From positions 124,001 to 188,000 of the forward strand of contig NZ_JABUNR010000008.1 in assembly GCF_013343715.1 (NCBI RefSeq): a stretch of 64,000 nt of DNA, written 5' to 3'. A model generated the notes under the pieces. It saw nothing but the letters and a program-made list of their open reading frames with translations, did no database searches and was not told where the DNA came from. How positions within the stretch are numbered: the first letter of the stretch is position 1; every line of letters starts with the position of its first letter. The stretch is from Mesobacillus harenae (GTDB lineage Bacteria; Bacillota; Bacilli; Bacillales; Cytobacillaceae). Below, piece by piece: positions 1 to 9,340 of the stretch. A program made the position numbers and the translations under genes.

Positions 1-1
1 C

Positions 2-397
2 AGCGGCTGGTTCTTGCCAAGAGTGATAGGGATTAGCAGGGCAAGTGAATTAGTATTAACAGGAAGAATCCTTAAGGCACCTGAGGCATTGGAAATTGAC
101 TTGGTTAGCGAAATTGTTTCTCCTGAAGAGCTCCTCCCGAGAGCCAGAACAATTGCAAGTGAAATTGTGCAAAATACATCAGCAATATCTGTCGCATTGT
201 CTCGTCAATTGCTATGGAAAATGCTAGGGGCTGATCACCCTAGAGAGTCTCATAAAATTGAATCGCAAATGATTCATTGGACTGGAAAGCAAGCTGATGT
301 ACATGAAGGGATTTCGGCCTTTTTCGAAAAAAGAAAGCCAAACTTCCCAATGAAAGTCAGTTCTGATATGCCGCCGTTTTACCCATGGTGGGACTAG
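2..397 (+). CDS. Enoyl-CoA hydratase/isomerase family protein, C-terminal part (cut by left edge)
   Basis: The reading frame is open from the first bases of the window, so the gene begins upstream; a TTG at 14 is internal, not a start. About 130 C-terminal residues are visible. They match the end of the crotonase fold: the segment LTGRILKAPEAL, then a helical tail ending in EGISAFFEKRKPNF, the usual closing pattern of enoyl-CoA hydratases. The catalytic and CoA-binding N-terminal half is missing, so hydratase, isomerase and hydrolase cannot be told apart. It lies 81 bp upstream of an acyl-CoA dehydrogenase in the same direction, so it is probably the preceding member of the fatty-acid-type catabolic cluster. 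Confidence 0.85.
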   Translation, partial: SGWFLPRVIGISRASELVLTGRILKAPEALEIDLVSEIVSPEELLPRARTIASEIVQNTSAISVALSRQLLWKMLGADHPRESHKIESQMIHWTGKQADVHEGISAFFEKRKPNFPMKVSSDMPPFYPWWD

Positions 398-478
398 GAT
401 AAACTTGGACTTCGTGGGCAGCCCGGTTAAACAGGAAGTAGCGGAATTAAAAAATATTATTCGAAAAGGAGTTTTTAG

Positions 479-1621
479 ATGTCTAAATCATATTTAGCAG
501 AAGAACATGAAATATTTAGAAGGTCTTTCAGGAAGTTTCTTGAAAAGGAAGCCGTTCCATATTTTGAAGAATGGGAACAAGAAAAGCAAGTTCCAAAATC
601 TTTTTGGGAGAAAGCCGGTGAACAAGGGTACTTATGTCCATGGCTAGATGAAAAGTACGGCGGATCAAATGCGGATTTTGCCTATTCAGTTGTGATGGCT
701 GAAGAATTGGATAAGGTAGGATCCGGGATTGGAATAGGACTTCATAATGATATCGTGATTCCTTATATTGCAGAATTTGCTTCTGAGGAACAAAAGGAAA
801 AATGGCTGCCAAAAGCAGTTAGCGGCGAGATGATTTCAGCGATTGCGATGACGGAACCTGGCACCGGCTCAGATCTTGCTGCAGTTCAGACGACTGCTGT
901 CAGTGATGGTGATAATTATATTATTAATGGTGAAAAAACGTTTATCACCAACGGTTATTCTGCGAATTTTGTCATCGTTGTATGCAGTACAAATCCGAGT
1001 GCTAACCCAAGGCACAAAGGAATCAGCCTAATTGTAGTAGAAGAAGGCACTCCTGGGTTTAAGAAAGGAAAAAAATTACGGAAGATGGGGCAGCATGCCA
1101 ATGACACATCAGAGCTGATCTTTGAAGACGCGATTGTTCCAAAGGAAAATTTAATTGGAGAGGAAGGAATGGGCTTTTATTATTTAATGCAGAAGCTGCA
1201 GCAAGAGCGTCTTATGCTGGCGATTGGGAGCATTGCTTCCTGTCAAAATATGCTGGAGCTTACCCTTGATTATGTTAAACAGCGGACAGCGTTTGGTAAA
1301 CCAATAGGGAAATTTCAAAATACCCAATTTAAGATGGCTGAAATGGCTACAAAGATTAAAATTGGCGAAACATTTGTCGATCAGTTAATTTGCGATCATA
1401 TTGCAAAGAAGAATGTTGTTAATGAAGTGTCCATGGCTAAATGGTGGTTAACCGACCTTGCCAAGAATGTAGCCAGTGAGTGTATGCAGCTCCATGGCGG
1501 ATACGGATATATGGAAGAATACGAGATTGCTAGAAGATACCGGGATGTGGCTGTGGGGTCGATTTATGCGGGGACAAATGAAATTATGAAAACCATTATT
1601 GCGAAAAATATGGGGTTATAG
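479..1621 (+). CDS. Acyl-CoA dehydrogenase
   Basis: FAD flavoprotein catalysing alpha,beta-desaturation of an acyl-CoA, the first oxidative step of beta-oxidation, in the cytoplasm with electrons passing to ETF. 380 residues, the full family length. Visible motifs are AMTEPGTGSDLAA near residue 122, the FITNG segment near 155, and the C-terminal IYAGTNEIMKTI. The position that holds the catalytic Glu in medium-chain enzymes (IYEGT) is Ala here, while QQERL near residue 243 supplies a Glu where long-chain and isovaleryl-type enzymes have theirs, so this is probably that subtype. The ATG start follows AAAAGGAG by a normal spacing. The substrate is not deducible. Confidence 0.93.
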   Translation: MSKSYLAEEHEIFRRSFRKFLEKEAVPYFEEWEQEKQVPKSFWEKAGEQGYLCPWLDEKYGGSNADFAYSVVMAEELDKVGSGIGIGLHNDIVIPYIAEFASEEQKEKWLPKAVSGEMISAIAMTEPGTGSDLAAVQTTAVSDGDNYIINGEKTFITNGYSANFVIVVCSTNPSANPRHKGISLIVVEEGTPGFKKGKKLRKMGQHANDTSELIFEDAIVPKENLIGEEGMGFYYLMQKLQQERLMLAIGSIASCQNMLELTLDYVKQRTAFGKPIGKFQNTQFKMAEMATKIKIGETFVDQLICDHIAKKNVVNEVSMAKWWLTDLAKNVASECMQLHGGYGYMEEYEIARRYRDVAVGSIYAGTNEIMKTIIAKNMGL

Positions 1622-1712
1622 TTCTAACTAACTAAGTAGTTCATATAGCTGAATGAGTACATTCCTTTTATTTATGTTTTTCTTAGAAAAAATATTATTG
1701 GAGGTTGATTTT

Positions 1713-3242
1713 ATGAATCTATTTGATGGATTAGAAAAGAATGCTCGTAATAACCAGGAAAAGACAGCCATTATTTTTAATGAGAAAGAATATTCATATA
1801 AGGAATACAATGAGCAGGTGAACCGAATTGCCAACGCATTAATCAGCCACGGCATAGAAAGAGGCGACAAAGTTGCTTTAATGATGAAAAACTCCGATCA
1901 ATTCTGCTTTGTTTATTATGGAATATTGAAAGCCGGCGGAGTTGCAGTTCCGGTTAATTTCAGGCTGACAGCAAAAGAAACAAGCTATATTTTGGATGAT
2001 TCTGATTCAGTCATAGTATTTGCAGATGAGGATCTGGCAGAAACAGTTCAAAAAGCAGCAGAAGGGTCAAACAAACTGCGTCTCCAAATTATTTCAGGCT
2101 CGAACAAAAAAGACAATCAAGTCCTTTTATCTGAATTCAAGAGCTCGTTAGTCAGTAATCCTGAAATCGGCGTTTTAGAATCGGACGATGCTGAAATCTT
2201 GTATACATCAGGAACAACAGGCCTGCCAAAAGGGGTAGTCCTTGATCATCACAGAGTTCTGCATGTTGGGCTTGGAATTATTATTGAATTTAAGATGGGT
2301 ACGGAAGATCAACTGCTGCATCTTGCTCCATTATTCCACTGTGCCCAGCTGAACTTATTTTTAGTGACTGGAACAATGCTTGGCTGCACAAATGTGATAC
2401 GCCAAGAATTTAATCCGCAGCAGACCTTAAAGGATATCGATCAATATAAAATCAGTTTATTCTTTGGTGTTCCAACCATGTATAACTTTTTGCTGCAGGT
2501 TCCAAATCGTGAACAGTACGATCTGTCAAGCGTTAAGCGATGCGGGTACGGAGCAGCACCTATGCCAACTGCCTTATTGAAACAGGCAATGGAGTTGTTT
2601 AGTACAGATCAATTCTTTAATATGTGCGGACAGACAGAGGGGGGCCCTGGGGGAGTCCAGCTGCTGCCTGAGGATCATAAACATAAACTCGGAGCATCTG
2701 GAAGAGCTTCTTATGGAGTTAATGCGAGGATAGTAGATGAAAACGGAGAAGATGTTAATTCTGGAGAAGTTGGAGAATTTATCATTCAATGTGAAAGCAT
2801 GATGAAAGGATACTATAAAAAACCGGAAGAAACGGCAAAGGTTCTTAAAAATGGGTGGCTTCATACAGGGGATCTTGCCACAATTGATGAAGAAGGCTAC
2901 ATCACACTCGTTGACAGGAAAAAAGACATGATTATTTCAGGTGGGGAAAATGTTTACTCTACAGAAGTGGAACACATTTTATACAAACATCCTGATTTAC
3001 TGGAAGCTGCCGTGATCGGTATTCCGCATGAAATATGGGGAGAAACAGTAGCCGCCGTAATTGTTCCAAAGGAAGGAAAACAAATAAAGCATGAAGAATT
3101 GCAGCAATTTTGCCGTGAAGAACTTGCTGGGTATAAAATTCCAAAGGTTTTTTATGAAATAGATCAGCTTCCTCGTAACACTTCAGGAAAGATATTAAAA
3201 TATCAGTTGAGAGAGCGGTACAGAGAAGCGGCTGTTAAATAG
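1713..3242 (+). CDS. AMP-dependent acyl-CoA synthetase (fatty-acid/aryl-acid CoA ligase)
   Basis: Activates a carboxylic acid to its CoA thioester via an acyl-adenylate. I chose ATG 1713 because TTGGAGGT sits just before it; an earlier in-frame ATG at 1653 has no ribosome site. 509 residues, full ANL-superfamily length. Motifs in order: YTSGTTGLPKGV (phosphate-binding loop, about residue 165), GYYKKPEET and HTGDL, DRKKDMIISGGENVYS (hinge), and near the C-terminus RNTSGKILK with the adenylation lysine. It follows the acyl-CoA dehydrogenase by 91 bp, so it likely makes the CoA ester used by the cluster. Chain length or aromatic preference cannot be read from sequence by eye. Confidence 0.93.
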   Translation: MNLFDGLEKNARNNQEKTAIIFNEKEYSYKEYNEQVNRIANALISHGIERGDKVALMMKNSDQFCFVYYGILKAGGVAVPVNFRLTAKETSYILDDSDSVIVFADEDLAETVQKAAEGSNKLRLQIISGSNKKDNQVLLSEFKSSLVSNPEIGVLESDDAEILYTSGTTGLPKGVVLDHHRVLHVGLGIIIEFKMGTEDQLLHLAPLFHCAQLNLFLVTGTMLGCTNVIRQEFNPQQTLKDIDQYKISLFFGVPTMYNFLLQVPNREQYDLSSVKRCGYGAAPMPTALLKQAMELFSTDQFFNMCGQTEGGPGGVQLLPEDHKHKLGASGRASYGVNARIVDENGEDVNSGEVGEFIIQCESMMKGYYKKPEETAKVLKNGWLHTGDLATIDEEGYITLVDRKKDMIISGGENVYSTEVEHILYKHPDLLEAAVIGIPHEIWGETVAAVIVPKEGKQIKHEELQQFCREELAGYKIPKVFYEIDQLPRNTSGKILKYQLRERYREAAVK

Positions 3243-3363
3243 CATATTTAAGTTCAATTCAAGTCTTTTAAATTATGGTTTAAAAAATAAATAATTTGTA
3301 AAATATTTCGAAGATTGATATTATTATGAAAACCCTTCCATTATATTTTTAGGAGTTGATCGT

Positions 3364-4518
3364 TTGACTATGCCCTTAGAGGGAATTCGTGTCCTGGATC
3401 TGACAAGGCTTCTGCCGGGTCCATATTGTTCGTTGATGCTCGCAGACTTCGGTGCTGATGTGATAAAAATTGAGGATACAAAATTGGGTGATTATGCACG
3501 ATGGACCGAGCCAAAAACAGGTGAGTTCAGCGCAATGTTTTATTCTTTAAATCGTAATAAACGCAGTATGAGCCTTGATCTTAAATTAGAAGAAAGCAGG
3601 GGGATTTTTCTTGAACTTGTTAAGACGGCAGACGTTCTCGTCGAATCTTTTCGTCCTGGGGTTATGGACCGATTAGGCTTAGGGTATGAGGAGCTGAAAA
3701 AACATAATCCTAAGTTAATCTATTGTGCAATTACGAGTTTTGGCCAAACAGGTCCCTATAAGGATCAGCCGGGCCATGATATAAACTTTTTAAGTTATTC
3801 CGGGTTATTGGATCTGCAGGGAGAACAAAACAGGAAACCTGTAAGCTCTTCTGTTCAGATTGGCGATATTGGCGGAGGTTCCTTAATGGCTGTTATTGGC
3901 ATCCTGGTCTCCATTATTGAAGCAAGAAAATCAGGCAAAGGCCAGTTTATTGATATTTCAATGCTGGATGGAGCCGTTTCCTGGATGCAGACGATACTCC
4001 CAGCCTTCCTAACTGATAATCAAGCACCAAAAAGAGGAGAACTTGTCCTAAACGGAGCCAAAGCATGTTATGAAACATATGAAACAAAAGACCAGCGATA
4101 TTTATCGGTTGGGGCTCTGGAGTTTAAGTTTTGGAAGAATTTTTGCCTAGTGATTGGGAAGGAAGAAATAATTTCCAAGCTCGATGCTCCTAGCGATCAG
4201 CAGAATGCACTTAAACAAGAGATTCAAGCTGTTATCTCTACAAAAACATTACAAGAATGGATAGCTCTTTTTGATGGGATTGATGCTTGTGTTGCTCCTG
4301 TATTAACCGTTGAAGAAATGGTCAATGATCCGCAAATCAAGGACCGCAAAATGATTGAAGAAGGATATAACCCTTCTGCTGGAATCACCAGGCAAATAGC
4401 TAATCCTATTAAACTATCAAGAACAAAGGCTGAGACTGTCCGCCAGGCTCCTGGTCTCGGAGAACATAATGAGGAGATTTTAAAAGAATTAGGATACTCC
4501 CAGCAGTTAAAAAACTAA
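3364..4518 (+). CDS. CaiB/BaiF family (class III) CoA-transferase
   Basis: Class III CoA-transferases move CoA between carboxylic acids through an aspartyl-CoA intermediate; relatives include formyl-CoA transferase, carnitine CoA-transferase and alpha-methylacyl-CoA racemase. 384 residues, full length. The N-terminus has the typical LEGIRVLDLTRLLPGPYC opening and the ADVIKIE strand; SFGQTGPYKDQPGHDINF and IGDIGGG follow, where family members hold the active-site Asp. The start is probably TTG 3364, 8 bp after AGGAG at 3351; an ATG at 3370 is the alternative. Transferase and racemase activities cannot be separated here; a racemase would suit a methyl-branched substrate. Confidence 0.9.
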   Translation: MTMPLEGIRVLDLTRLLPGPYCSLMLADFGADVIKIEDTKLGDYARWTEPKTGEFSAMFYSLNRNKRSMSLDLKLEESRGIFLELVKTADVLVESFRPGVMDRLGLGYEELKKHNPKLIYCAITSFGQTGPYKDQPGHDINFLSYSGLLDLQGEQNRKPVSSSVQIGDIGGGSLMAVIGILVSIIEARKSGKGQFIDISMLDGAVSWMQTILPAFLTDNQAPKRGELVLNGAKACYETYETKDQRYLSVGALEFKFWKNFCLVIGKEEIISKLDAPSDQQNALKQEIQAVISTKTLQEWIALFDGIDACVAPVLTVEEMVNDPQIKDRKMIEEGYNPSAGITRQIANPIKLSRTKAETVRQAPGLGEHNEEILKELGYSQQLKN

Positions 4519-4540
4519 CTTTCTGATAAGGGGGAAATCA

Positions 4541-5521
4541 GTGAAAACTAGAATTACTAAGCTGTTAGGAATCGAATACCCAATTATATGCGGAGGAATG
4601 TTCCAGGTTGGCAGGGCTGAATTAGCTGCAGCAGTTTCGGAAGCTGGCGGGTTAGGGATTATTACTTCAAAAACACAAGTAAGCCCAGAAGGACTTCGGA
4701 GTGAAATACATAAAGTAAAGTCCTTAACAAAAAAACCTTTTGCAGTTAACCTTAACCTTTTTCCGAGCCAGACGGCTACTCCAAACGAGGATTTTATCGA
4801 TGTATTAATTGATGAAGGAGTCAAAATTGTTGAAACAAGCGGCAGAAGTCCAAAAGAATTGATGCCAAAGCTTAAAGAAAATGGGTTTATCGTTCTCCAT
4901 AAAGTAGCAGGCGTAAAGTACGCGGTATCAGCAGAGAAGCTTGGGGTTGATGCTGTCATTATTGTCGGAAATGAGACAGGTGGACACCCTGGAATGAGTG
5001 ATGTTGGTACATTGGTCATGCTGCCAAGAATTGTAGATTCTGTGAAAATTCCTGTTATTGCTGGAGGAGGATATGCAGATGGGAGAGGCCTGGTAAGCGC
5101 TTTAGCCTTTGGAGCTGAGGGAATCGTCATGGGAACTCGTTTTATGGCGACTGAAGAAGCCCCCATCCACGAGAATGTTAAACAGTGGATGGTGGAAGCT
5201 GATGAAACGAATACCATAGTTATTCAGCGAAACATAGGCAGCCCTTCTCGTGTTGCCTTGAATGAAATAAGCAAAGAAGTAGACCGGCTTGAAAATGAAG
5301 GAGCCACCATTGAACAGCTGCTTCCTTTGATTACGGGACAGCGGGCAAAACAAGTCTATTTCGAAGGGGACTTAAATGGGGGTATTTGGTCCTGTGGACA
5401 ATCAGTTGGCCTTATCAAAGAAATACTCTCGATTAAAGATTTGTTCGCCCAGATGGCTGCAGAAGCTAATAAGTCGATCAATTTTATTCAAAAAAGTATG
5501 TCACCACATTCTAAGGTATAA
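4541..5521 (+). CDS. Nitronate monooxygenase / 2-nitropropane dioxygenase-like flavoprotein
   Basis: FMN-dependent TIM-barrel protein of the NMO family, 326 residues. The N-terminus LLGIEYPIICGGMFQVG is the characteristic first strand and FMN loop. GNETGGHPG near residue 145 holds the family His, and VIAGGGYADGRG with EGIVMGTRFMATEE forms the FMN-phosphate site. GTG start at 4541 follows AAGGGGGA. Members adjacent to beta-oxidation genes are often named NMO, but some are enoyl-ACP or enoyl-CoA-type reductases; the position between a CoA-transferase and a thiolase (22 and 28 bp gaps) suggests action on an acyl-CoA, which is inference. Confidence 0.85.
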   Translation: MKTRITKLLGIEYPIICGGMFQVGRAELAAAVSEAGGLGIITSKTQVSPEGLRSEIHKVKSLTKKPFAVNLNLFPSQTATPNEDFIDVLIDEGVKIVETSGRSPKELMPKLKENGFIVLHKVAGVKYAVSAEKLGVDAVIIVGNETGGHPGMSDVGTLVMLPRIVDSVKIPVIAGGGYADGRGLVSALAFGAEGIVMGTRFMATEEAPIHENVKQWMVEADETNTIVIQRNIGSPSRVALNEISKEVDRLENEGATIEQLLPLITGQRAKQVYFEGDLNGGIWSCGQSVGLIKEILSIKDLFAQMAAEANKSINFIQKSMSPHSKV

Positions 5522-5549
5522 ATTCAACTAAATCAGAGGAGGAAATAAG

Positions 5550-6704
5550 ATGAGAGAAGTAGTTATTGTTGAAGGAGTCAGAACACCGGTAGGAAAGCGT
5601 AAAGGGGTACTAAGTTCTGTACGTCCAGACGATTTGGCTTCTAAAGTGCTTAAAGAATTAATTAACCGTGCTGGAATCTCTCCAGGACTTGTCGAGGATG
5701 TCATTTTGGGTTGTGTGGCCCAAGTGGAGGAACAAGGATTAAATATCGCCCGTACAGCTGCTCTGATGGCCGATTTTCCGATTCATGTCCCGGGTACTAC
5801 GATCGATCGTCAATGTGGATCAAGCCAGCAGGCTATTCATTTTGCCGCACAGGCTATTTTGAGTGGGGATATGGATATTGTCATCGCTGGCGGTGTAGAA
5901 AGCATGTCCAGAATTCCAATGGGAGCTACTCGCAGGGAATCTACCTGGAGCGAAACATTAACATCGAAGTATGAAATGATTCATCAAGGATTATCTGCTG
6001 AGCGGATTGCCGATAAGTGGGGATATACACGCGGTCAGTTAGATGAATTTTCATTAGAAAGTCAGCGAAGGGCACTTCATGCTCAAGAACAAGGCTGGTT
6101 TGACAAAGAGATTATGCCTTTAGAGGTAACTCTTGAGGATGGAACGACTGTGACTGTTACACAGGATGAAGGTCCGAGAAAAGGTACGTCAATTGAAAAG
6201 TTGGCAGCACTTAAGCCTGCTTTTAAAGAAGACGGAAGGATTCACGCAGGAAACTCAAGCCAAATGAGTGATGGTGCTTCAGCTCTTTTGTTAATGTCAA
6301 GAGAAAAAGCAGAGGAATTAGGACTAAAACCTAGGTTCCGGATTATTGCACGATCTGTTATTGGTTCCGACCCAACATTAATGCTGACAGGACCAGCTGC
6401 CGCTTCAAGAAAGGTTCTTGAAAAAGCAGGACTGACTATTGAAGATATGGACACATATGAGGTTAATGAAGCTTTTGCTCCTGTTCCTATGCTATGGCTA
6501 GATGAAATGAAAGCAGATCCAAAAAAGCTTAATCCAAACGGAGGAGCGATTGCATTAGGACACCCGCTTGGAGCTTCAGCAGGCCGACTCATGATTACAA
6601 TGATGAATGAATTGGAAAGATCCGGCGGCCGTTTTGGTCTGCAAGCAATATGTGAAGGCGGCGGCATGGCCAATGCGACAATCATCGAAAGAATTAACGA
6701 ATAG
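5550..6704 (+). CDS. Acetyl-CoA C-acyltransferase (thiolase)
   Basis: Thiolase that cleaves a 3-ketoacyl-CoA with CoA to acetyl-CoA plus a shortened acyl-CoA. 384 residues, full length. The nucleophile lies in DRQCGSSQQAIHF (Cys about residue 88); GGVESMSRIPMG follows; VNEAFAPVP, GGAIALGHPLGASAGR and CEGGGMANA carry the catalytic His and the second Cys. ATG follows AGAGGAGGAAATA. It completes a beta-oxidation-like series with the dehydrogenase, hydratases and SDR in the same transcription unit. Degradative and biosynthetic thiolases are not distinguished by these motifs; context favours degradative. Confidence 0.93.
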   Translation: MREVVIVEGVRTPVGKRKGVLSSVRPDDLASKVLKELINRAGISPGLVEDVILGCVAQVEEQGLNIARTAALMADFPIHVPGTTIDRQCGSSQQAIHFAAQAILSGDMDIVIAGGVESMSRIPMGATRRESTWSETLTSKYEMIHQGLSAERIADKWGYTRGQLDEFSLESQRRALHAQEQGWFDKEIMPLEVTLEDGTTVTVTQDEGPRKGTSIEKLAALKPAFKEDGRIHAGNSSQMSDGASALLLMSREKAEELGLKPRFRIIARSVIGSDPTLMLTGPAAASRKVLEKAGLTIEDMDTYEVNEAFAPVPMLWLDEMKADPKKLNPNGGAIALGHPLGASAGRLMITMMNELERSGGRFGLQAICEGGGMANATIIERINE

Positions 6705-6768
6705 ATTCATATAAAGTCGGCGACATCATTATTTTGTAAGGGTCCTTAAAATAGGGAGGAGAATGGAT

Positions 6769-7539
6769 ATGAACATTAAAGACAGTGTAGCGGTTGTAAC
6801 AGGAGGAGCTTCTGGTTTAGGTGAAGCGACAGTAGCAACGATCATTGAAAATGGCGGACGTGCAGCAATTTTTGACCTTCAAGAAGATAGAGGAGCTGCC
6901 TTAGTTGAAAAATATGGATCAGAACGAGTTTTATTTGTAAAAACAAATGTTACAAGTGAGGAAGAAGTTAGCAGTGCTATTAATCAAACCGTAGAAAAGT
7001 TTGGAGCAATCCATGTAACTGTAAACTGTGCGGGCATCGGAACTGCAGAAAAAACAGTAGGAAAAGATAAGCCTCATGACCTTGGGAGTTTTACAAGGGT
7101 TATCCAAATCAATTTGATCGGCACATTTAATGTTCTTCGTTTGGCTGCTGAAAAAATGACATTAAACGATCCAAATGAAGAAGGAGAAAGAGGAGTTATT
7201 ATTAACACTGCTTCTGTCGCAGCGTTTGATGGTCAAATGGGTCAGGCAGCTTACAGTGCTTCAAAAGGCGGAATAGTTGGAATGACCTTGCCTATTGCTC
7301 GAGATCTTTCAAGGCATGGAATCAGAGTTTTGACAATCGCTCCGGGGCTTATGGATACTCCATTACTAGCAGGAGCTCCTGAAAAAGTCCGTCAAGCCTT
7401 AGGTGCAATGGTGCCATTCCCTCCTAGATTGGGATACTCGTCTGAATATGCGCATTTAGCAAAGGCTATCATCGAAAACCCCATGTTAAATGGAGAAACT
7501 ATTCGTCTCGATGGGGCTATTAGAATGCAGCCGAAATAA
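6769..7539 (+). CDS. SDR-family 3-hydroxyacyl-CoA dehydrogenase-like protein
   Basis: Short-chain dehydrogenase of about 256 residues. The nucleotide loop [11 protein letters not shown], the NCAGIG strand and the catalytic YSASKGG (Tyr-x3-Lys) are intact. The C-terminus [15 protein letters not shown] resembles type-10 17-beta-HSD / 3-hydroxyacyl-CoA dehydrogenases, which fits its place just after the thiolase. Two in-frame ATGs occur: 6763 lies only 1 bp after GGGAGGAG, whereas 6769 has 7 bp spacing, so 6769 is preferred. A terminator follows directly, ending this part of the cluster. Confidence 0.9.
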   Translation: MNIKDSVAVVTGGASGLGEATVATIIENGGRAAIFDLQEDRGAALVEKYGSERVLFVKTNVTSEEEVSSAINQTVEKFGAIHVTVNCAGIGTAEKTVGKDKPHDLGSFTRVIQINLIGTFNVLRLAAEKMTLNDPNEEGERGVIINTASVAAFDGQMGQAAYSASKGGIVGMTLPIARDLSRHGIRVLTIAPGLMDTPLLAGAPEKVRQALGAMVPFPPRLGYSSEYAHLAKAIIENPMLNGETIRLDGAIRMQPK

Positions 7540-7549
7540 GCTCGATAAT

Positions 7550-7585
7550 AGCTGACTCAAGGATTTTTAGAGTCAGCTTTATCTT
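7550..7585 (+). terminator. Rho-independent terminator after the SDR gene
   Basis: Perfect 9-bp stem AGCTGACTC / GAGTCAGCT (7550-7558 and 7570-7578) with an 11-nt loop, followed by TTTATCTT. It separates the thiolase-SDR part from the phosphatase gene. Confidence 0.8.
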
Positions 7586-7632
7586 ATAATAGGGTGGAAA
7601 ATATACTCTGTGAATGGTGAAAGGGTGATTAA

Positions 7633-8421
7633 ATGAAAAAGGTCAGCATGCCAGAATGCTTATTACCCTTAACAGGTGCTATTAATTTTAGAGATATGGG
7701 CGGACTAGAGACAGCAGATGGAAGGCGAGTTAAGAAAGGGATCTTATTTCGGGCTGCTTCGTTGACTGGGTTAACGGAAGAAGATAAAAGATACCTGGAA
7801 AACCTGCAAATAAAGCGTGTTTTTGATTATCGCAGACAAGAAGAGGCCGACAGAAATCCTGATCCTCCAATTGGCCTTGCAATAAATGAACGAGTGTCTG
7901 TTTCAAATGAAGAAAATATCACTACCAATATGTTAACAAATGAAGATGAGATTAAGAGAGAGTACTTTCGCAGATTCACGGTAGATGGATTCACGAAAAT
8001 ATATAGTGACATGCCTATACAAAACAAATCTTATAAAAGACTAATGGGACTGTTTATAGGTCTTCAAGAAAATTTGCCTTTAGTTCATCATTGTACAGCT
8101 GGGCGAGACCGGACTGGCGTTGGCTCGATGATTATCTTGATGACACTTGGGGTTCCATATAAAACCGTCTTAGAGGATTATTTATTGTCAAATCAGACCT
8201 TAGCAGACTATCATAATGAACTTTTTGAAAGGGCAGCTAAGCTTTTTTCTGCGTCAGAGTTGGCAAGGTTTAAGCATTCTTTCCCTGTAAGGGAAGATTA
8301 TCTGCAAGCAGCGTTGAATGCCATTTGCAGTACATATGGTGATTTTGATACCTATATTAAAAAGGAATTCGGCATAACAGAGGAAGTCAGAAGGAATCTA
8401 GAGAATCACTGTTTAGAATAA
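7633..8421 (+). CDS. Tyrosine-type protein phosphatase (Y_phosphatase3-like)
   Basis: Predicted cysteine-based phosphatase of 262 residues. The signature HHCTAGRDRTG near residue 155 is a complete C-x5-R P-loop with the invariant Cys and Arg. The N-terminal GAINFRDMGGLETADGRRVKKGILFRAASL matches the tyrosine/serine phosphatase family that in bacteria includes the lipoprotein LipA-type and YwqE-unrelated enzymes; some members prefer phosphoinositides. No signal peptide is visible, so it is cytoplasmic. It stands alone between a terminator and a hydratase gene. A phosphatase inside an acyl-CoA catabolic cluster is unusual; whether it acts with the APH-type kinase downstream is speculation. Confidence 0.85.
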   Translation: MKKVSMPECLLPLTGAINFRDMGGLETADGRRVKKGILFRAASLTGLTEEDKRYLENLQIKRVFDYRRQEEADRNPDPPIGLAINERVSVSNEENITTNMLTNEDEIKREYFRRFTVDGFTKIYSDMPIQNKSYKRLMGLFIGLQENLPLVHHCTAGRDRTGVGSMIILMTLGVPYKTVLEDYLLSNQTLADYHNELFERAAKLFSASELARFKHSFPVREDYLQAALNAICSTYGDFDTYIKKEFGITEEVRRNLENHCLE

Positions 8422-8523
8422 CATTGGTAATTCAAATGTCAGCTTTGCACCTACTGAAACTGTAAAAATTTTTAAATTTTTTTAATAATGCAATCGCTTT
8501 CAGAAGACTAAGGAGGTAAAAGG

Positions 8524-9312
8524 ATGAGTAGTCAAGCCGTGCTTACAGAAGTGAAAAATGGTGTTGCCCGAATTACATTAAATGAACCGGACTCTTTGAA
8601 CGCGCTCTCAACTGCTATTATTGAAGGGTTGAATGAGACAATAGGTTCTATTAAAAATGATCCGGATATTCGTGCAGTTATCTTAACCGGTAACGGAAGA
8701 GCGTTTTGTGCTGGTGGAAATATTAAAGGATTTTCGAGTATTTCTTCAGCAGCAGCAGGAAGAAAACGTATGGAAGATCATACTCACTTTTTAAAAGATT
8801 TGGCTCAAATGGAAAAGCCGGTTATTGCAGCAGTCAATGGCCATGCCGTTGGTGCAGGCTTCAGTATTGCTCTTGCCTGTGACTTTATAATAGCATCGGA
8901 AAGATCTAAATTCGCATTAGGTTTTCATAAAATTGGCCTCGTCCCAGACTTAGGGGGACTTTATCATTTGCCACGGATTGTTGGAATGGCTAGGGCTAAA
9001 GAATTAGCCTTTTCAGACAGGACTCTATCAGCCGCTGAAGCAAAAGAATATGGTATTTGCCTGGAGGTTGTCGAAGTTGAACAACTGTTAGACCGTACCC
9101 AAGAAATTGCCGAAACTTTTGCATCAAGTCCGACCATTGCCATTGGTCTCGCTAAATCTTTATTAAATCGCAGCTTCGAGTCTTCCTTAGACGATATGCT
9201 CCGAGAGGAATCAATGGTACAGGGAATTGCCTTTACCACGGCAGACCATAAAGAAGGGGTAAGAGCCTTTTTGGAAAAAACCAAACCAAACTTTACAGGA
9301 TCCTATTCCTAA
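8524..9312 (+). CDS. Enoyl-CoA hydratase/isomerase family protein (PaaG-like)
   Basis: Crotonase-fold protein of 262 residues. The oxyanion-hole segments are present: NGRAFCAGGNIKGF near residue 60 and AAVNGHAVGAGFSIALACDF near 100. At the catalytic strand it reads IGLVPDLGG, with Asp after Pro, as in isomerase-type members such as PaaG rather than the double-Glu hydratases, so isomerase chemistry is more likely. Start supported by AAGGAGGTAAAAGG. The C-terminal EGVRAFLEKTKPNF is the standard crotonase ending. It is followed 28 bp later by the MDR gene. Confidence 0.9.
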   Translation: MSSQAVLTEVKNGVARITLNEPDSLNALSTAIIEGLNETIGSIKNDPDIRAVILTGNGRAFCAGGNIKGFSSISSAAAGRKRMEDHTHFLKDLAQMEKPVIAAVNGHAVGAGFSIALACDFIIASERSKFALGFHKIGLVPDLGGLYHLPRIVGMARAKELAFSDRTLSAAEAKEYGICLEVVEVEQLLDRTQEIAETFASSPTIAIGLAKSLLNRSFESSLDDMLREESMVQGIAFTTADHKEGVRAFLEKTKPNFTGSYS

Positions 9313-9340
9313 TAAATATAGTAAAAGAGGAGCTGTTAAT

